DNA of 64,000 nt, taken from Streptomyces lydicus (GTDB lineage: Bacteria; Actinomycetota; Actinomycetes; Streptomycetales; Streptomycetaceae). The notes below the pieces were generated by a model. The model was not told where the DNA came from. It was given only the letters and a program-made list of their open reading frames with translations, and did not search any database. Location of the stretch: NCBI RefSeq assembly GCF_000717345.1, contig NZ_JNZA01000009.1, forward strand, positions 62,001 to 126,000, in the 5' to 3' direction. Of the stretch, positions 54,160-64,000 are shown in pieces. A program made the position numbers and the translations under genes. Each line of letters starts with the position of its first letter. The stretch's first letter is position 1.

Positions 54160-54517
54160 GCACGCGGATCGGTTCGCCGCTGCGGACGGTGGCGAGGACG
54201 CGCGGGTCGCCGTCGATGCGGCCCAGCACGTTGCAGGCGGAGGCGAGCCGCGGCTCGTCGCCCTCGGATATCGGTGTGCGGCCGTAGGGGAGGGCGAGGG
54301 CGTTGCCCGGGGGCCAGAAGGCGACCGTGCCGGGTTCGACGACCTCGCGGGCGTCGGCCTCCAGTGCGGGGGCGAGGCCGGTGTCGAAGTAGACCTCCTC
54401 GCCCCAGGTGTGGGCGGTGGAGTCGACCGGCAGCGCGGCGAGGAGCGCCGCGGCGGTCGGGGTGTCGTCGAGCGTGGCGGTCACGTGCCCTGCGGGCCAG
54501 CTGAGGCGAATCTTCAT
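54149..54517 (-). CDS. Cyclophilin-like-fold protein
   Basis: A 122-residue protein with the beta-rich core of the small cyclophilin-like (TM1367-type) family: IRLSWPAGHVTATLDDTPTA, WGEEVYFDTG and the signature VEPGTVAFWPPGNALALPYG. These lack proven isomerase activity; function unknown. ATG at 54517 fits the family start; the frame from 54592 is not conserved-looking. Confidence 0.8.
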   Translation of the reverse strand: MKIRLSWPAGHVTATLDDTPTAAALLAALPVDSTAHTWGEEVYFDTGLAPALEADAREVVEPGTVAFWPPGNALALPYGRTPISEGDEPRLASACNVLGRIDGDPRVLATVRSGEPIRVQKA

Positions 54518-54679
54518 GGCCACGAATTCAACAATATGTTGAAGCTCGGCGGAAGAGGGCTTCCGGGGGCGATGGGTGCATCCGGCCGACATGTGTAGAG
54601 GGCATGAATTCGGCCGTGATGGCCGTCACGTACCCCCGCGGTTATGGCCGAGAAGTGATGGGAGATAATTGCTTGTGAA

Positions 54680-54695
54680 TGTGAACGCGTTCACA
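54680..54695. promoter_or_regulatory. Rex operator upstream of cydA
   Basis: TGTGAACGCGTTCACA is a perfect match to the Rex operator TGTGAACnnnTTCACA. Rex is the NADH/NAD+-sensing repressor known to control cydABCD in S. coelicolor. Confidence 0.92.
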
Positions 54696-54777
54696 AGCCC
54701 GTCCCGGTATGTACCGCTTTATGTGACGCAAAAGGGACATTGCCCCCGAGGCAATGGCGACGTTAGGAGAGCAAGGC

Positions 54778-56286
54778 GTGGAACTGGCGTTGGCGCCAGA
54801 GACACTGGCGCGATGGCAATTCGGCATCACGACCGTCTACCACTTCCTGTTTGTCCCCTTGACGATCTCCCTCGCCGCTCTGGTGGCCGGACTTGAGACC
54901 GCATGGGTGCGAACGGGCAAGGAGAAGTACCTCAAGGCCACCAAGTTCTGGGGCAAGCTGTTTCTGATCAATATCGCGATGGGTGTCGTCACCGGCATCG
55001 TCCAGGAGTTCCAGTTCGGCATGAACTGGTCCGACTACTCGCGGTTCGTCGGCGACGTCTTCGGTGCCCCGCTGGCCTTCGAGGCCCTGATCGCCTTCTT
55101 CTTCGAGTCCACCTTCATCGGTCTGTGGATCTTCGGCTGGGACAAGCTGCCCAAGAAGATCCACTGCTTCTGCATGTGGATGGTCTCGATCGGCACGATG
55201 CTCTCGGCGTACTTCATCCTGGCCGCGAACTCCTGGATGCAGCACCCGGTCGGCTACCGGTACAACGCCGCCAACGGGCGGGCCGAACTCACCGACTTCT
55301 GGAAGGTGCTGACCCAGGACACCACCCTGGTCGTCGTCTTCCACACGCTGACCGCGGCCTTCCTGACCGGCGCCGCGTTCATGGTCGGCATCTCCGCGTT
55401 CCACCTGATGCGCAAGAAGCACATCAAGGTCATGCGGACCTCGCTGCGGCTCGGGCTGATAACCCTGGTGATCGCCGGCGTCCTCACCGCGATCAGCGGC
55501 GACTCGCTCGGCAAGGTCATGTTCAAGCAGCAGCCGATGAAGATGGCCGCCGCCGAGGCGCTGTGGGACAAGGAAGAGCCGGCGCCGTTCTCGGTCTTCG
55601 CCTACGGCGACGTCGACCAGGGCCACAACAAGGTCGCCATCGAGGTGCCCGGCCTGCTCTCCTTCCTCGCGCACAACGACTTCAGCTCGCCGGTGCCCGG
55701 CATCAACGACGTCAACAAGGCCGAGCAGCAGAAGTTCGGCCCCGGCGACTACCGGCCCAACATCCCGGTCGCCTACTGGGGCTTCCGCTGGATGATCGGC
55801 TTCGGCATGTCGTCGTTCGCCATCGGGCTCGCCGGGCTCTGGCTCACCCGTAAGAAGTTCTGGCTGGCGCCGGGGCTGCGGACGGGGGACGAGGAACCAC
55901 CGGTCCTCGCGCTCACCAAGCACAAGGTGCTCGGCGCCCGGCTGACCAAGTGGTACTGGTCGCTGGCCTTCGTCACGCTCGGATTCCCGCTCCTGGCGAA
56001 CTCCTGGGGCTGGATCTTCACCGAGACGGGCCGCCAGCCCTGGGCCGTCTACGGCGTGCTGCGCACCTCCGACGCGGTCTCCCCCGGCGTCTCGCAGGGC
56101 GAGGTGCTCACCTCGATGATCGTCTTCACCACGCTCTACGCGATCCTCGCCGTGATCGAGGTCAAGCTGCTGGTGAAGTACATCAAGGCCGGCCCCCAGG
56201 AGCTCAGCGACGCCGACCTCAACCCGCCCACCAAGATCGGCGGCGACAGCACGGACGCCGACCGGCCGATGGCCTTCTCGTACTAG
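54778..56286 (+). CDS. cydA: Cytochrome bd oxidase subunit I
   Basis: A 502-residue quinol oxidase subunit with about nine membrane helices. The N-terminal ARWQFGITTVYHFLFVPLTI contains a haem-ligand His, and the quinol-site GRQPWAVYG lies near the C-terminal end. The Q-loop is of the short type. It reduces oxygen with high affinity under low-oxygen conditions. GTG at 54778 is chosen because AGGAG lies 8 nt upstream; the ATG at 54754 would make that AGGAG coding and add the rare leucine codon TTA. Controlled by the Rex operator at 54680. Confidence 0.95.
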   Translation: MELALAPETLARWQFGITTVYHFLFVPLTISLAALVAGLETAWVRTGKEKYLKATKFWGKLFLINIAMGVVTGIVQEFQFGMNWSDYSRFVGDVFGAPLAFEALIAFFFESTFIGLWIFGWDKLPKKIHCFCMWMVSIGTMLSAYFILAANSWMQHPVGYRYNAANGRAELTDFWKVLTQDTTLVVVFHTLTAAFLTGAAFMVGISAFHLMRKKHIKVMRTSLRLGLITLVIAGVLTAISGDSLGKVMFKQQPMKMAAAEALWDKEEPAPFSVFAYGDVDQGHNKVAIEVPGLLSFLAHNDFSSPVPGINDVNKAEQQKFGPGDYRPNIPVAYWGFRWMIGFGMSSFAIGLAGLWLTRKKFWLAPGLRTGDEEPPVLALTKHKVLGARLTKWYWSLAFVTLGFPLLANSWGWIFTETGRQPWAVYGVLRTSDAVSPGVSQGEVLTSMIVFTTLYAILAVIEVKLLVKYIKAGPQELSDADLNPPTKIGGDSTDADRPMAFSY

Positions 56287-56295
56287 GAGGCGACT

Positions 56296-57297
<1,002 letters not shown>

Positions 57298-57336
57298 CTG
57301 AACCGCCGCCCGTCGGGGCGGCCTCGGCAGGATGGA

Positions 57337-60300
57337 ATGTTTCACGTGAAACCCGTCGACCCGCGTCTGCTCCGCTACGCCCACGCCACCCGCGGCTTCC
57401 TCGTCGCGGTGGTGGTGCTCGGGCTTGCCGGCGCGGGCCTGGTCGTCGGCCAGGCGATGCTGATCGCCGAGATCGTGGTCGGTGCCTTCCAGCACGATCT
57501 CGGTCTCGGCGGTCTGACCACACCGCTCGCCCTGCTCGCCGCGGTCTCCGTCGGACGCGGCCTGGTCGCCTGGCTCACCGAGCTGGCCGCGCACCGGGCC
57601 GGTGCGGCGGCCAAGTCCGAGCTGCGGATGCGGCTGGTGGAGCGGGCCGCGCGGCTGGGCCCGGGGACGCGTACCGCGTCGGCCGCCGGCGGCGGGACCG
57701 GCGCCCGCGACCTGGAGATGCGCACCGGCGAGCTGACCACTCTCGCCACCCGCGGTATCGACGCGCTGGACGACTACTTCTCCCGCTATTTGCCGCAGCT
57801 GGGGCTGGCGGTCGTCGTCCCCGTCGCCGTGCTCGCCCGGATCGTGACCGGCGACTGGATCTCGGCGCTGACGATCGTCCTGACCCTCCCTCTGATCCCG
57901 CTGTTCATGGTCCTGATCGGCTGGGCCACCCAGTCGCGGATGGACCGTCAGTGGCGGCTGCTCGCGCGGCTGTCCGGGCACTTCCTCGATGTGGTCGAGG
58001 GGCTGCCCACCCTCAAGGTCTTCGGCCGGGCCAAGGCCCAGGCGGAAGCCATCCGCACCATCACCGGTGACTACCGCCGCGCCACCCTGCGCACCCTGCG
58101 GATCGCCTTCCTCTCCTCCTTCGCGCTGGAGCTGCTCGCCACCCTCTCGGTGGCGCTGGTGGCGGTCGGCATCGGCATGCGGCTGGTGCACGGCGAACTC
58201 GATCTCACCACCGGCCTGATGGTGCTGGTCCTGGCGCCCGAGGCGTACCTTCCACTGCGGCAGGTCGGCGCGCAGTACCACGCGGCGGCCGAGGGACTCG
58301 CGGCCGCCGAGGAGGTCTTCGCCGTCCTGGAGGCCCCGCTGCCCGCGGCCGGTACCGCGCCCGCGCCGGACGGCACCGCGCTCGCCGTCGAGGACCTGGT
58401 GGTCCGCCACCCGGGACGGAGCGCCGACTCGCTGCCCGCGACGTCGTTCGAGGTCCGGCCCGGCGAGACCGTGGCCCTGGTCGGGCCGTCCGGCGCCGGC
58501 AAGTCCACGCTGCTGAACGTGCTGCTCGGCTTCACCGCGCCGTCCGAGGGCCGGGCGCTGGTCGACGGCCGGGACATCGCGTCCCTCTCCCCCGACAGCT
58601 GGCGGCAGCGGATCGCCTGGGTGCCGCAGCACCCGCACCTGTTCGCCGGCACCCTCGCCGAGAACGTACGGCTGGCGCGGCCGGACGCGGCGGACGCCGA
58701 GGTCCGCGCCGCCCTGGCCGATGCCGGCGCGCTGGAGTTCGTCGACGCGCTCCCCGACGGCATGGCGACCCGGCTGGGTGAAGCGGGCGCCGGGCTCTCC
58801 GCCGGGCAGCGCCAGCGCCTCGCGCTCGCCCGCGCGTTCCTCGCCGACCGCCCGATCCTGCTGCTGGACGAGCCCACCGCGAATCTGGACGGCGAGACCG
58901 AGGAGGCCGTCGTCGCCGCGGTCCGCCGGCTGGCGGCCGGCCGCACCGTCCTGCTCGTCGTCCACCGGCCGGCGCTGCTGGCGGTGGCGGACCGGGTGGT
59001 CCGGCTCGCGGACCCGGCCACCGCCCAGGACCCGGGCGCCGCACCGGCCGCCGCGCCCGCCCGCCCGACAACCCCGGAAGCCGCCGGGACGGCCGGCACC
59101 GACACGGCGGAGGCCCCGGCCGGCACCGACGTGGCGGACGACTCCGCGGCCGCCGGTCCCGCGCTCGGCCGGCTGCGGCGGACGGCCCGGTCCCGGCGGG
59201 CGCGTTTCGCCCTGGCGCTGCTGCTCGGCAGCCTCGCGCTGGGCAGCGCCGTCGGTCTGATGGCGACCTCCGGCTGGCTGATCTCCCGGGCCGCGCAGCA
59301 GCCGCCGGTGCTGTACCTGATGGTGGCGGTGACCGCGACCAGGGCGTTCGGCATCGGCCGGGCGGTCTTCCGGTACGCCGAGCGGCTGGTCGCCCACGAC
59401 GCGGTCTTCCGGATGCTCGCCGACGTACGCGTGGCCGTCTACCGCCGGCTGGAGCGGCTGGCGCCGGCCGGGCTCACGGAGCGCCGCCGCGGCGATCTGC
59501 TCTCGCGGCTCGTCGCCGATGTCGACGCCGTGCAGGACTACTTCCTGCGCTGGCTGCTGCCCGTCGGGGCGGCGGTTCTGGTCGGCGTGGGCACCGTCGG
59601 TTTCACCGCCTGGCTGCTGCCGGAGGCCGGTGTGATCCTGGCCGCCGGGCTGCTGCTCGCGGGGGTGGGCGTGCCCGCGCTCTCGGGCGCGCTGGCCCGG
59701 CGCACCGAGCGTCAGCTGGCGCCGGCCCGGGGCCGGCTCGCCACCCGCGTGCTCGATGTCCTCACCGGCACCGCCGAGTTGACGGTGGCCGGCGCCCTGA
59801 CCGCCCGTACCGCGTCGGTGCGGCGGGCCGACCGCGAGCTGACCCGGATCGCCTCCCGCTCGGCCGCCGTGGCCGGCGCCGGCGCCGGGCTGTCGGCGCT
59901 GCTGTGCGGGCTGACGGTGGCCGCGGCAGCGGTGGCCGGCGTACAGGCGGTGCATGCGGGCCGGCTGGAAGGGGTGGCGCTGGCGGTCGTCGTGCTCACC
60001 CCGCTCGCCGCGTTCGAGGCGGTGGCCGGGCTGCCGCTCGCCGTGCAGTACCGGCAGCGCACCCGGCGGGCCGCCGAGCGGGTCTTCGAGGTGCTGGACG
60101 CCCCCGCGCCGGTACGCGAACCGGCCGCCCCCGCGACGCCCCCCGAGGTGCCGTTCCCGCTGGTCGTACGGGATCTGACCGCACGCCACAGCGGGCAGGC
60201 GCGGCCGGCGCTGGACGCGGTCGGCTTCACCCTGACGGCCGGCCGGCGGCTCGCCGTCGTCGGCCCGTCGGGCTCCGGCAAGACCACGCTGGCGCAGACG

Positions 60301-60936
60301 CTGCTGCGCTTCCTGGACCCGGAGACGGGGACGTACTCCCTCGGCGGCACGGACGCCCGGGCACTGGACGGTGACGCGGTGCGGCGGCAGGTGGGGCTGT
60401 GCGCGCAGGACGCCCACCTCTTCGACAGTTCCCTGCGGGAGAACCTCAGGCTCGCCCGCCGGAACCGCGCCGACGGCCCGGCCGACGCCGATGACCGGGA
60501 CCTGTGGGACGCGCTGGAGCGGGCACGGCTCGCCGACTGGGTGCGCGGACTGCCCGACGGCCTGGACACCATGGTCGGCGAGCACGGCGCCCGGCTGTCC
60601 GGTGGCCAGCGCCAGCGGCTGGCGCTGGCCCGTGCGCTGCTCGCGGACTTCCCGGTGCTGGTCCTGGACGAGCCCGCCGAACACCTCGACCTGGCCACCG
60701 CCGACGCGCTGACCGCCGATCTGCTCGCCGCGACCGAGGGCCGCACGACGGTACTGATCACCCACCGCCTCACCGGCCTGGAAGCGGTCGACGAGGTGCT
60801 GGTGCTGGACCACGGCCGGGTGGTGCAGCGCGGCGGGCACGCCGAGCTGGCCGCGGCCGACGGGCCGTTCCGGCGGATGCTGGAGCGCGAACGGGCGGTG
60901 GACGCGGCGTACACCGGGGCACGGGTGCCGGCGTGA
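57337..60936 (+). CDS. cydCD: Fused CydD-CydC ABC exporter
   Basis: A 1199-residue fusion of two ABC half-transporters, the usual Streptomyces arrangement, needed for assembly of cytochrome bd. Each half has six helices and one ATPase. The first has Walker A GPSGAGKST (~383) and signature LSAGQRQRLALARA. The second has GPSGSGKTT (~976) and LSGGQRQRLALARA. An Ala/Pro-rich linker (~565-620) joins them. The ATG at 57337 is overlapped by a parS, so the protein begins MFHVKP. It follows cydB by 39 bp. Confidence 0.95.
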   Translation: MFHVKPVDPRLLRYAHATRGFLVAVVVLGLAGAGLVVGQAMLIAEIVVGAFQHDLGLGGLTTPLALLAAVSVGRGLVAWLTELAAHRAGAAAKSELRMRLVERAARLGPGTRTASAAGGGTGARDLEMRTGELTTLATRGIDALDDYFSRYLPQLGLAVVVPVAVLARIVTGDWISALTIVLTLPLIPLFMVLIGWATQSRMDRQWRLLARLSGHFLDVVEGLPTLKVFGRAKAQAEAIRTITGDYRRATLRTLRIAFLSSFALELLATLSVALVAVGIGMRLVHGELDLTTGLMVLVLAPEAYLPLRQVGAQYHAAAEGLAAAEEVFAVLEAPLPAAGTAPAPDGTALAVEDLVVRHPGRSADSLPATSFEVRPGETVALVGPSGAGKSTLLNVLLGFTAPSEGRALVDGRDIASLSPDSWRQRIAWVPQHPHLFAGTLAENVRLARPDAADAEVRAALADAGALEFVDALPDGMATRLGEAGAGLSAGQRQRLALARAFLADRPILLLDEPTANLDGETEEAVVAAVRRLAAGRTVLLVVHRPALLAVADRVVRLADPATAQDPGAAPAAAPARPTTPEAAGTAGTDTAEAPAGTDVADDSAAAGPALGRLRRTARSRRARFALALLLGSLALGSAVGLMATSGWLISRAAQQPPVLYLMVAVTATRAFGIGRAVFRYAERLVAHDAVFRMLADVRVAVYRRLERLAPAGLTERRRGDLLSRLVADVDAVQDYFLRWLLPVGAAVLVGVGTVGFTAWLLPEAGVILAAGLLLAGVGVPALSGALARRTERQLAPARGRLATRVLDVLTGTAELTVAGALTARTASVRRADRELTRIASRSAAVAGAGAGLSALLCGLTVAAAAVAGVQAVHAGRLEGVALAVVVLTPLAAFEAVAGLPLAVQYRQRTRRAAERVFEVLDAPAPVREPAAPATPPEVPFPLVVRDLTARHSGQARPALDAVGFTLTAGRRLAVVGPSGSGKTTLAQTLLRFLDPETGTYSLGGTDARALDGDAVRRQVGLCAQDAHLFDSSLRENLRLARRNRADGPADADDRDLWDALERARLADWVRGLPDGLDTMVGEHGARLSGGQRQRLALARALLADFPVLVLDEPAEHLDLATADALTADLLAATEGRTTVLITHRLTGLEAVDEVLVLDHGRVVQRGGHAELAAADGPFRRMLERERAVDAAYTGARVPA
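57339..57352. other. parS overlapping the cydCD start
   Basis: Perfect GTTTCACGTGAAAC beginning at the G of the ATG start codon. Confidence 0.93.
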
Positions 60937-61015
60937 GAGGTCCCTCCGGCCCGGCGCGCTCCCGCGTCCCGACCACCTGACCTCCGCAGAAATGGCTCCC
61001 CAAATGCCCGGTTAT

Positions 61016-61021
61016 TAGGCT
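61016..61021 (+). promoter_or_regulatory. -10 box of a leaderless histidine-kinase promoter
   Basis: TAGGCT ends 7 nt before the ATG at 61029. Confidence 0.45.
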
Positions 61022-61028
61022 CTTGGGC

Positions 61029-62786
61029 ATGGCAGCCACGGCAGGAACCCCACGCCCGGAGCCCCCGGCCTCCGGGTCGGGCGGCGCGGGCCCGGCCCCC
61101 GATCCGATGGAAGCCGCCACCGAGGTCACCCGCAGCCTGCGGGGGCTGTCCTCGGAGCTGACCGCGCGGGTGCCGCAGCTGCTGGAGGCGATGCGTACCG
61201 TCGGCGCGGGCCTGGACCTGCACATCACCCTCGACCGGATCGTGGAGACCGCGGCCGAGCTGGCCGACGCCCGCTACGCCGCCATCGGGATCATCGACGA
61301 CGCCCGCGAGGGGCTGTCGGACTTCGTCACCTACGGCGTGACCGCGCGGGAGCACGAGCGGATCGGTGCGCTGCCCGACGGCCACAAGGGCCTGCTCGGC
61401 GCGCTCATCCACGACCCCAAGCCGCTGCGCCTCGGCGACCTCACCCGCGACCCGCGGTCGGCCGGCTTCCCCCCGGGGCACCCGCCGATGCGGACGTTCC
61501 TGGGGGTGCCGGTCCGGGTGCAGGGGGAGATCTTCGGCAACCTCTATCTGACGGAGAAGCGCGGCGGCGGGGAGTTCAGCGAGGAGGACCTGCACATGGT
61601 GCGGGTGCTGGCCACCGAGGCGGGCATCGCGATCGGCAACGCCCGGATGTACGCGGCGACCCGGCAGCGGGAGCGGTGGATCGACGGCTCGGTGGCGGTG
61701 ACCACCGAACTCCTCGCCGGCAGCGACGTCGACGACGCCCTCGCGGTGGTCGCCGAGCAGGCCCGCAAGCTGGCCGAGTCGGCGGCCGGCATCGTGCTGC
61801 TGCCCGACGACGAGGGGGGCCTGGAGATCGTCGCGGTGTCCGCCGACGCCCCCTCCGGGATCCTGGGGACGCACATCCCGCCCGACAGCCCGGTGGCCGA
61901 ACAACTCCTCGCCGGTGAGCCGGTGTTCGTGGACGACTCGGCCACCGACCCCCGTATGGTCACGCACGTCGCCGCCCGCTTCGGGCCGAGCATGATGCTG
62001 CCGCTCAAGAGCGGCGGCCGGGTGCTCGGCACCCTGGCCACGCCGCGGTCCCGGGGCGCCCGCCCGTTCACCGGCGCGGAACGGACGCTGGCCACCCAGT
62101 TCGCCGCACAGGCCGCACTGGCGCTGGTGCTGGCCGACGCCCAGCGCGACCGCGAGCGGCTGGCGGTCTTCGAGGACCGCGACCGGATCGCCCGTGACCT
62201 GCACGATCTCGTCATCCAGCGGCTGTTCGCGACCGGCATGATCCTGGAGAGCGCGCAGCGCAGGACGGTCGTCCCGGAGGTGGCGCGCGGCGTCGGCAAG
62301 GCCGTCGACGAGCTGGACGTCACCATCCAGGAGATCCGGACCGCGATCTTCGCCCTCCAGCAGGGCCCGGCCGAGGCGCCGGCCGGCCTGCGGACCCGGG
62401 TACTGCGGGAGATCGGCACCGCCGCCGTACCGCTCGGCTTCCAGCCGTCCGCCGCCTTCGTCGGTCCGGTCGACGCCCGGGTCGGTGAGTTGACCGGCAA
62501 GAACCTGATCGCCGCGCTGCGCGAGGCGCTGTCGAACGCCTTCCGGCACGCCGGGGCCTCGCGGATCGAGGTCGTCGTCGACGCCACCGTCACCCTGCCG
62601 GACGGCACCGACGGCGTCCGGCTCACCGTCGCCGACGACGGCATCGGCATACCGGACGGCGGCCGGCGCAGCGGTCTGCGCAACCTCGCCAAGCGCGCCG
62701 AGTCGCTGGGCGGCTCCAGTACGTACGGCCCGGGGCTGGGCGAGGACGGCAGTGGGACGAAGGTGACCTGGGAGGCGCCGCTGTAG
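61029..62786 (+). CDS. GAF-GAF sensor histidine kinase (DevS/DosS-like)
   Basis: A 585-residue soluble kinase. Two GAF domains (~55-205 and ~215-370) start with LDLHITLDRIVETAAELADARYAAIG and AVTTELLAGSDVDDALAVV. The phosphoacceptor histidine is in RDLHDLVIQRLF (about residue 392), the HisKA_3 type. The ATPase has LREALSNAFRHAGAS and VADDGIGIPDGG. This architecture matches redox/oxygen-sensing DevS; whether GAF1 binds haem is not visible. No response regulator is adjacent, so it is an orphan here. It lies downstream of cydCD, which suggests a redox link. Confidence 0.9.
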   Translation: MAATAGTPRPEPPASGSGGAGPAPDPMEAATEVTRSLRGLSSELTARVPQLLEAMRTVGAGLDLHITLDRIVETAAELADARYAAIGIIDDAREGLSDFVTYGVTAREHERIGALPDGHKGLLGALIHDPKPLRLGDLTRDPRSAGFPPGHPPMRTFLGVPVRVQGEIFGNLYLTEKRGGGEFSEEDLHMVRVLATEAGIAIGNARMYAATRQRERWIDGSVAVTTELLAGSDVDDALAVVAEQARKLAESAAGIVLLPDDEGGLEIVAVSADAPSGILGTHIPPDSPVAEQLLAGEPVFVDDSATDPRMVTHVAARFGPSMMLPLKSGGRVLGTLATPRSRGARPFTGAERTLATQFAAQAALALVLADAQRDRERLAVFEDRDRIARDLHDLVIQRLFATGMILESAQRRTVVPEVARGVGKAVDELDVTIQEIRTAIFALQQGPAEAPAGLRTRVLREIGTAAVPLGFQPSAAFVGPVDARVGELTGKNLIAALREALSNAFRHAGASRIEVVVDATVTLPDGTDGVRLTVADDGIGIPDGGRRSGLRNLAKRAESLGGSSTYGPGLGEDGSGTKVTWEAPL

Positions 62787-62799
62787 AGCCGGCGGCCGC

Positions 62800-63729
62800 T
62801 CAGCGCGGGCGGCTCGCCGCCTCGTCGCAGCGCCGCACGAGCTGCTCGATGACGACCGCGACGCCGTCGTCGTTGTTCGAGGCGGTACGGCCGGTGGTGG
62901 CCGCCAGCACCTCCGGGTGCGCGTTGGCCATGGCGTACGAGGTGCCGGCCCAGGCCAGCATCTCCATGTCGTTCGGCATGTCGCCGAAGGCCACGACCTC
63001 CTCCGGGGAGATGCCGCGCTCCGCGCAGCAGTGCGCGAGGGTGCCGGCCTTGCTGACGCCGGGCCCGCTGATCTCCAGCAGTGCGGTGGGGCTGGAGCGG
63101 GTGAAGGAGGCGAGGTGGCCGGCGGCCGTACGGGCCAGCGCGAGGAACGCGTCGGGCTCCAGGTCGGGGTGGTGGGCGAGCAGCTTGATGACCGGCTGCT
63201 CGGGGAACGCGGGGGCGGGGTCCCCGGCGCTCCCGGTGGCGCTCAGCGGTGTCACGAAGTCCTCGGCCAGCAGCTTCTCGGCGGGCGCGACGACCGCGGC
63301 CGGGTCCAGGAGGAGCGGCGGGTACTGCGGCTCGTAGTGGATGCCGCTGGTGCGCTCCACCGCGAACGAGGTGCCCGGCGCCGCGTTGCGCAGCGCGTCC
63401 ACCACATCGAGTGCGATGGTGCGTTCCAGGGGGCTGACCTCGACGATGCGGCCACCGCGGTGCAGATCGACGACGGCCGCGCCGTTCGCGCAGATCGCCA
63501 GGCCGTGACCGTGCACATGATCGCTGACCACGCCCATCCAGCGGGCCGGGCGGCCGGTGACGAAGAACACCTCGATGCCGGCCCGCTCGGCGGCGGCGAG
63601 CGCGGCGATCGTCCGGTCGGAGACCGTCTTGTCGTCGTGCAGCAGCGTGCCGTCGAGGTCGGTGGCGATCAGCCGGGGCGCAACGGACGGTTCGGGCGCC
63701 CGGGGCGGGGTGGCGGAGGCATCAGTCAC
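62800..63729 (-). CDS. HAD-superfamily phosphatase (Cof type)
   Basis: A 309-residue HAD hydrolase with the class IIB cap. Motif I is IATDLDGTLLHDD, motif II FFVTGRPARW, and motif IV VVAFGDMPNDMEMLAWAG. The Lys of motif III is in SKAGTLAHCC. Such enzymes dephosphorylate sugar phosphates or similar metabolites. GTG at 63729 has GGGAAGA upstream. Convergent with the kinase at a 13-bp distance. Confidence 0.88.
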   Translation of the reverse strand: MTDASATPPRAPEPSVAPRLIATDLDGTLLHDDKTVSDRTIAALAAAERAGIEVFFVTGRPARWMGVVSDHVHGHGLAICANGAAVVDLHRGGRIVEVSPLERTIALDVVDALRNAAPGTSFAVERTSGIHYEPQYPPLLLDPAAVVAPAEKLLAEDFVTPLSATGSAGDPAPAFPEQPVIKLLAHHPDLEPDAFLALARTAAGHLASFTRSSPTALLEISGPGVSKAGTLAHCCAERGISPEEVVAFGDMPNDMEMLAWAGTSYAMANAHPEVLAATTGRTASNNDDGVAVVIEQLVRRCDEAASRPR

Positions 63730-63869
63730 GGGGCCATCTTCCCGTACCACCACGCACAGGAGTGCGGTGGGTTGCGCGTTTGAGCCGAACGAGCCGGCCC
63801 GAACGGGCGGAGGACCACCGGCCGGGCTCGGGAGATGCCGGCGGATCGTCGATTGCGTCCGGACGGCCG

Positions 63870-63875
63870 TACGCT
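63870..63875 (+). promoter_or_regulatory. -10 box of a leaderless oxidoreductase promoter
   Basis: TACGCT ends 7 nt before the ATG at 63883. Confidence 0.45.
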
Positions 63876-63882
63876 CGGACCC

Positions 63883-64000
63883 ATGCGACTGAGCACCGTG
63901 ATACTCCCCGTCCGCCGCTGGTCCGACGGTGGACGGGAGGTGTGGCAGCGCGCCGAGGAGCTGGGTTTCCACGCCGCGTACACCTACGACCACCTCTCGT
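63883..64000 (+). CDS. LLM-class (F420/flavin-dependent) oxidoreductase, 5' end only
   Basis: Thirty-nine codons are visible before the window ends. MRLSTVILPVRRWSDGG and AEELGFHAAYTYDHLS match the N-terminal strand and first active-site loop of luciferase-like F420-dependent oxidoreductases. The class is clear but not the substrate. Confidence 0.75.
   Translation, partial: MRLSTVILPVRRWSDGGREVWQRAEELGFHAAYTYDHLS

Overview
The window is chromosomal DNA of a Streptomyces (or very close relative), almost certainly within a few tens of kilobases of oriC. The evidence is the very high G+C, the gene order (murJ, cca, ino1, bifunctional PBP, femX, rpsF-ssb-rpsR-rplI, dnaB, ptpA, ssgR-ssgA, thiC, cydA-cydB-cydCD), which follows the core region of S. 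coelicolor around SCO3894-SCO3949, and thirteen perfect ParB-binding sites (parS, GTTTCACGTGAAAC) plus one degenerate copy. No transposon, prophage, CRISPR array, rRNA or tRNA gene was found.

Layout. 1-16 kb: envelope-related genes: murJ (cut by the window edge) behind a secreted DUF6049 protein, the CCA-adding enzyme, an LppU-like protein, an MFS exporter, inositol-phosphate synthase with a PadR regulator, a bifunctional penicillin-binding protein, a GT87 membrane glycosyltransferase, an alanine-racemase-like enzyme and FemX. 16-22.4 kb: the ribosomal/replication cluster rpsF-ssb-rpsR-rplI, an anchored trypsin-like protease, a MATE exporter, and dnaB preceded by four DnaA boxes. 22.4-33.4 kb: accessory genes: a hydrolase lacking the family nucleophile, a TipA-like MerR regulator, a divergent gene fusing a MerR DNA-binding domain to DNA polymerase III sliding-clamp domains, a helical-repeat protein, a serine hydrolase, a PLP aminotransferase, a TetR protein with a Cys-rich tail, GNAT, MarR/MFS and a GlcG/HbpS-like protein. 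33.5-44.9 kb: membrane, HAD, flavohemoglobin-like, PNPOx-like, NUDIX and LysR genes; the coupled set holin-like/ptpA/PLP lyase; and the developmental pair ssgR-ssgA. 45-64 kb: a YibE/F membrane protein, riboswitch-controlled thiC, a frameshifted pseudogene, a metallophosphatase, a LacI regulator, a HisC-like aminotransferase, the Rex-controlled cytochrome bd genes, a GAF histidine kinase, an HAD phosphatase and the start of an F420-type oxidoreductase.

The most unusual items are: the MerR/beta-clamp fusion, which has a MerR-type promoter with a 19-bp spacer and two parS sites in its own linker; a parS palindrome forming the tip of the P3 arm of the thiC TPP riboswitch; a parS overlapping the cydCD start codon; and parS sites at the centre of terminator palindromes. 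Together they show segregation sites threaded through coding, riboswitch and terminator DNA. Many genes also appear leaderless, with a TAnnnT-type -10 box six to nine bases before the start codon.
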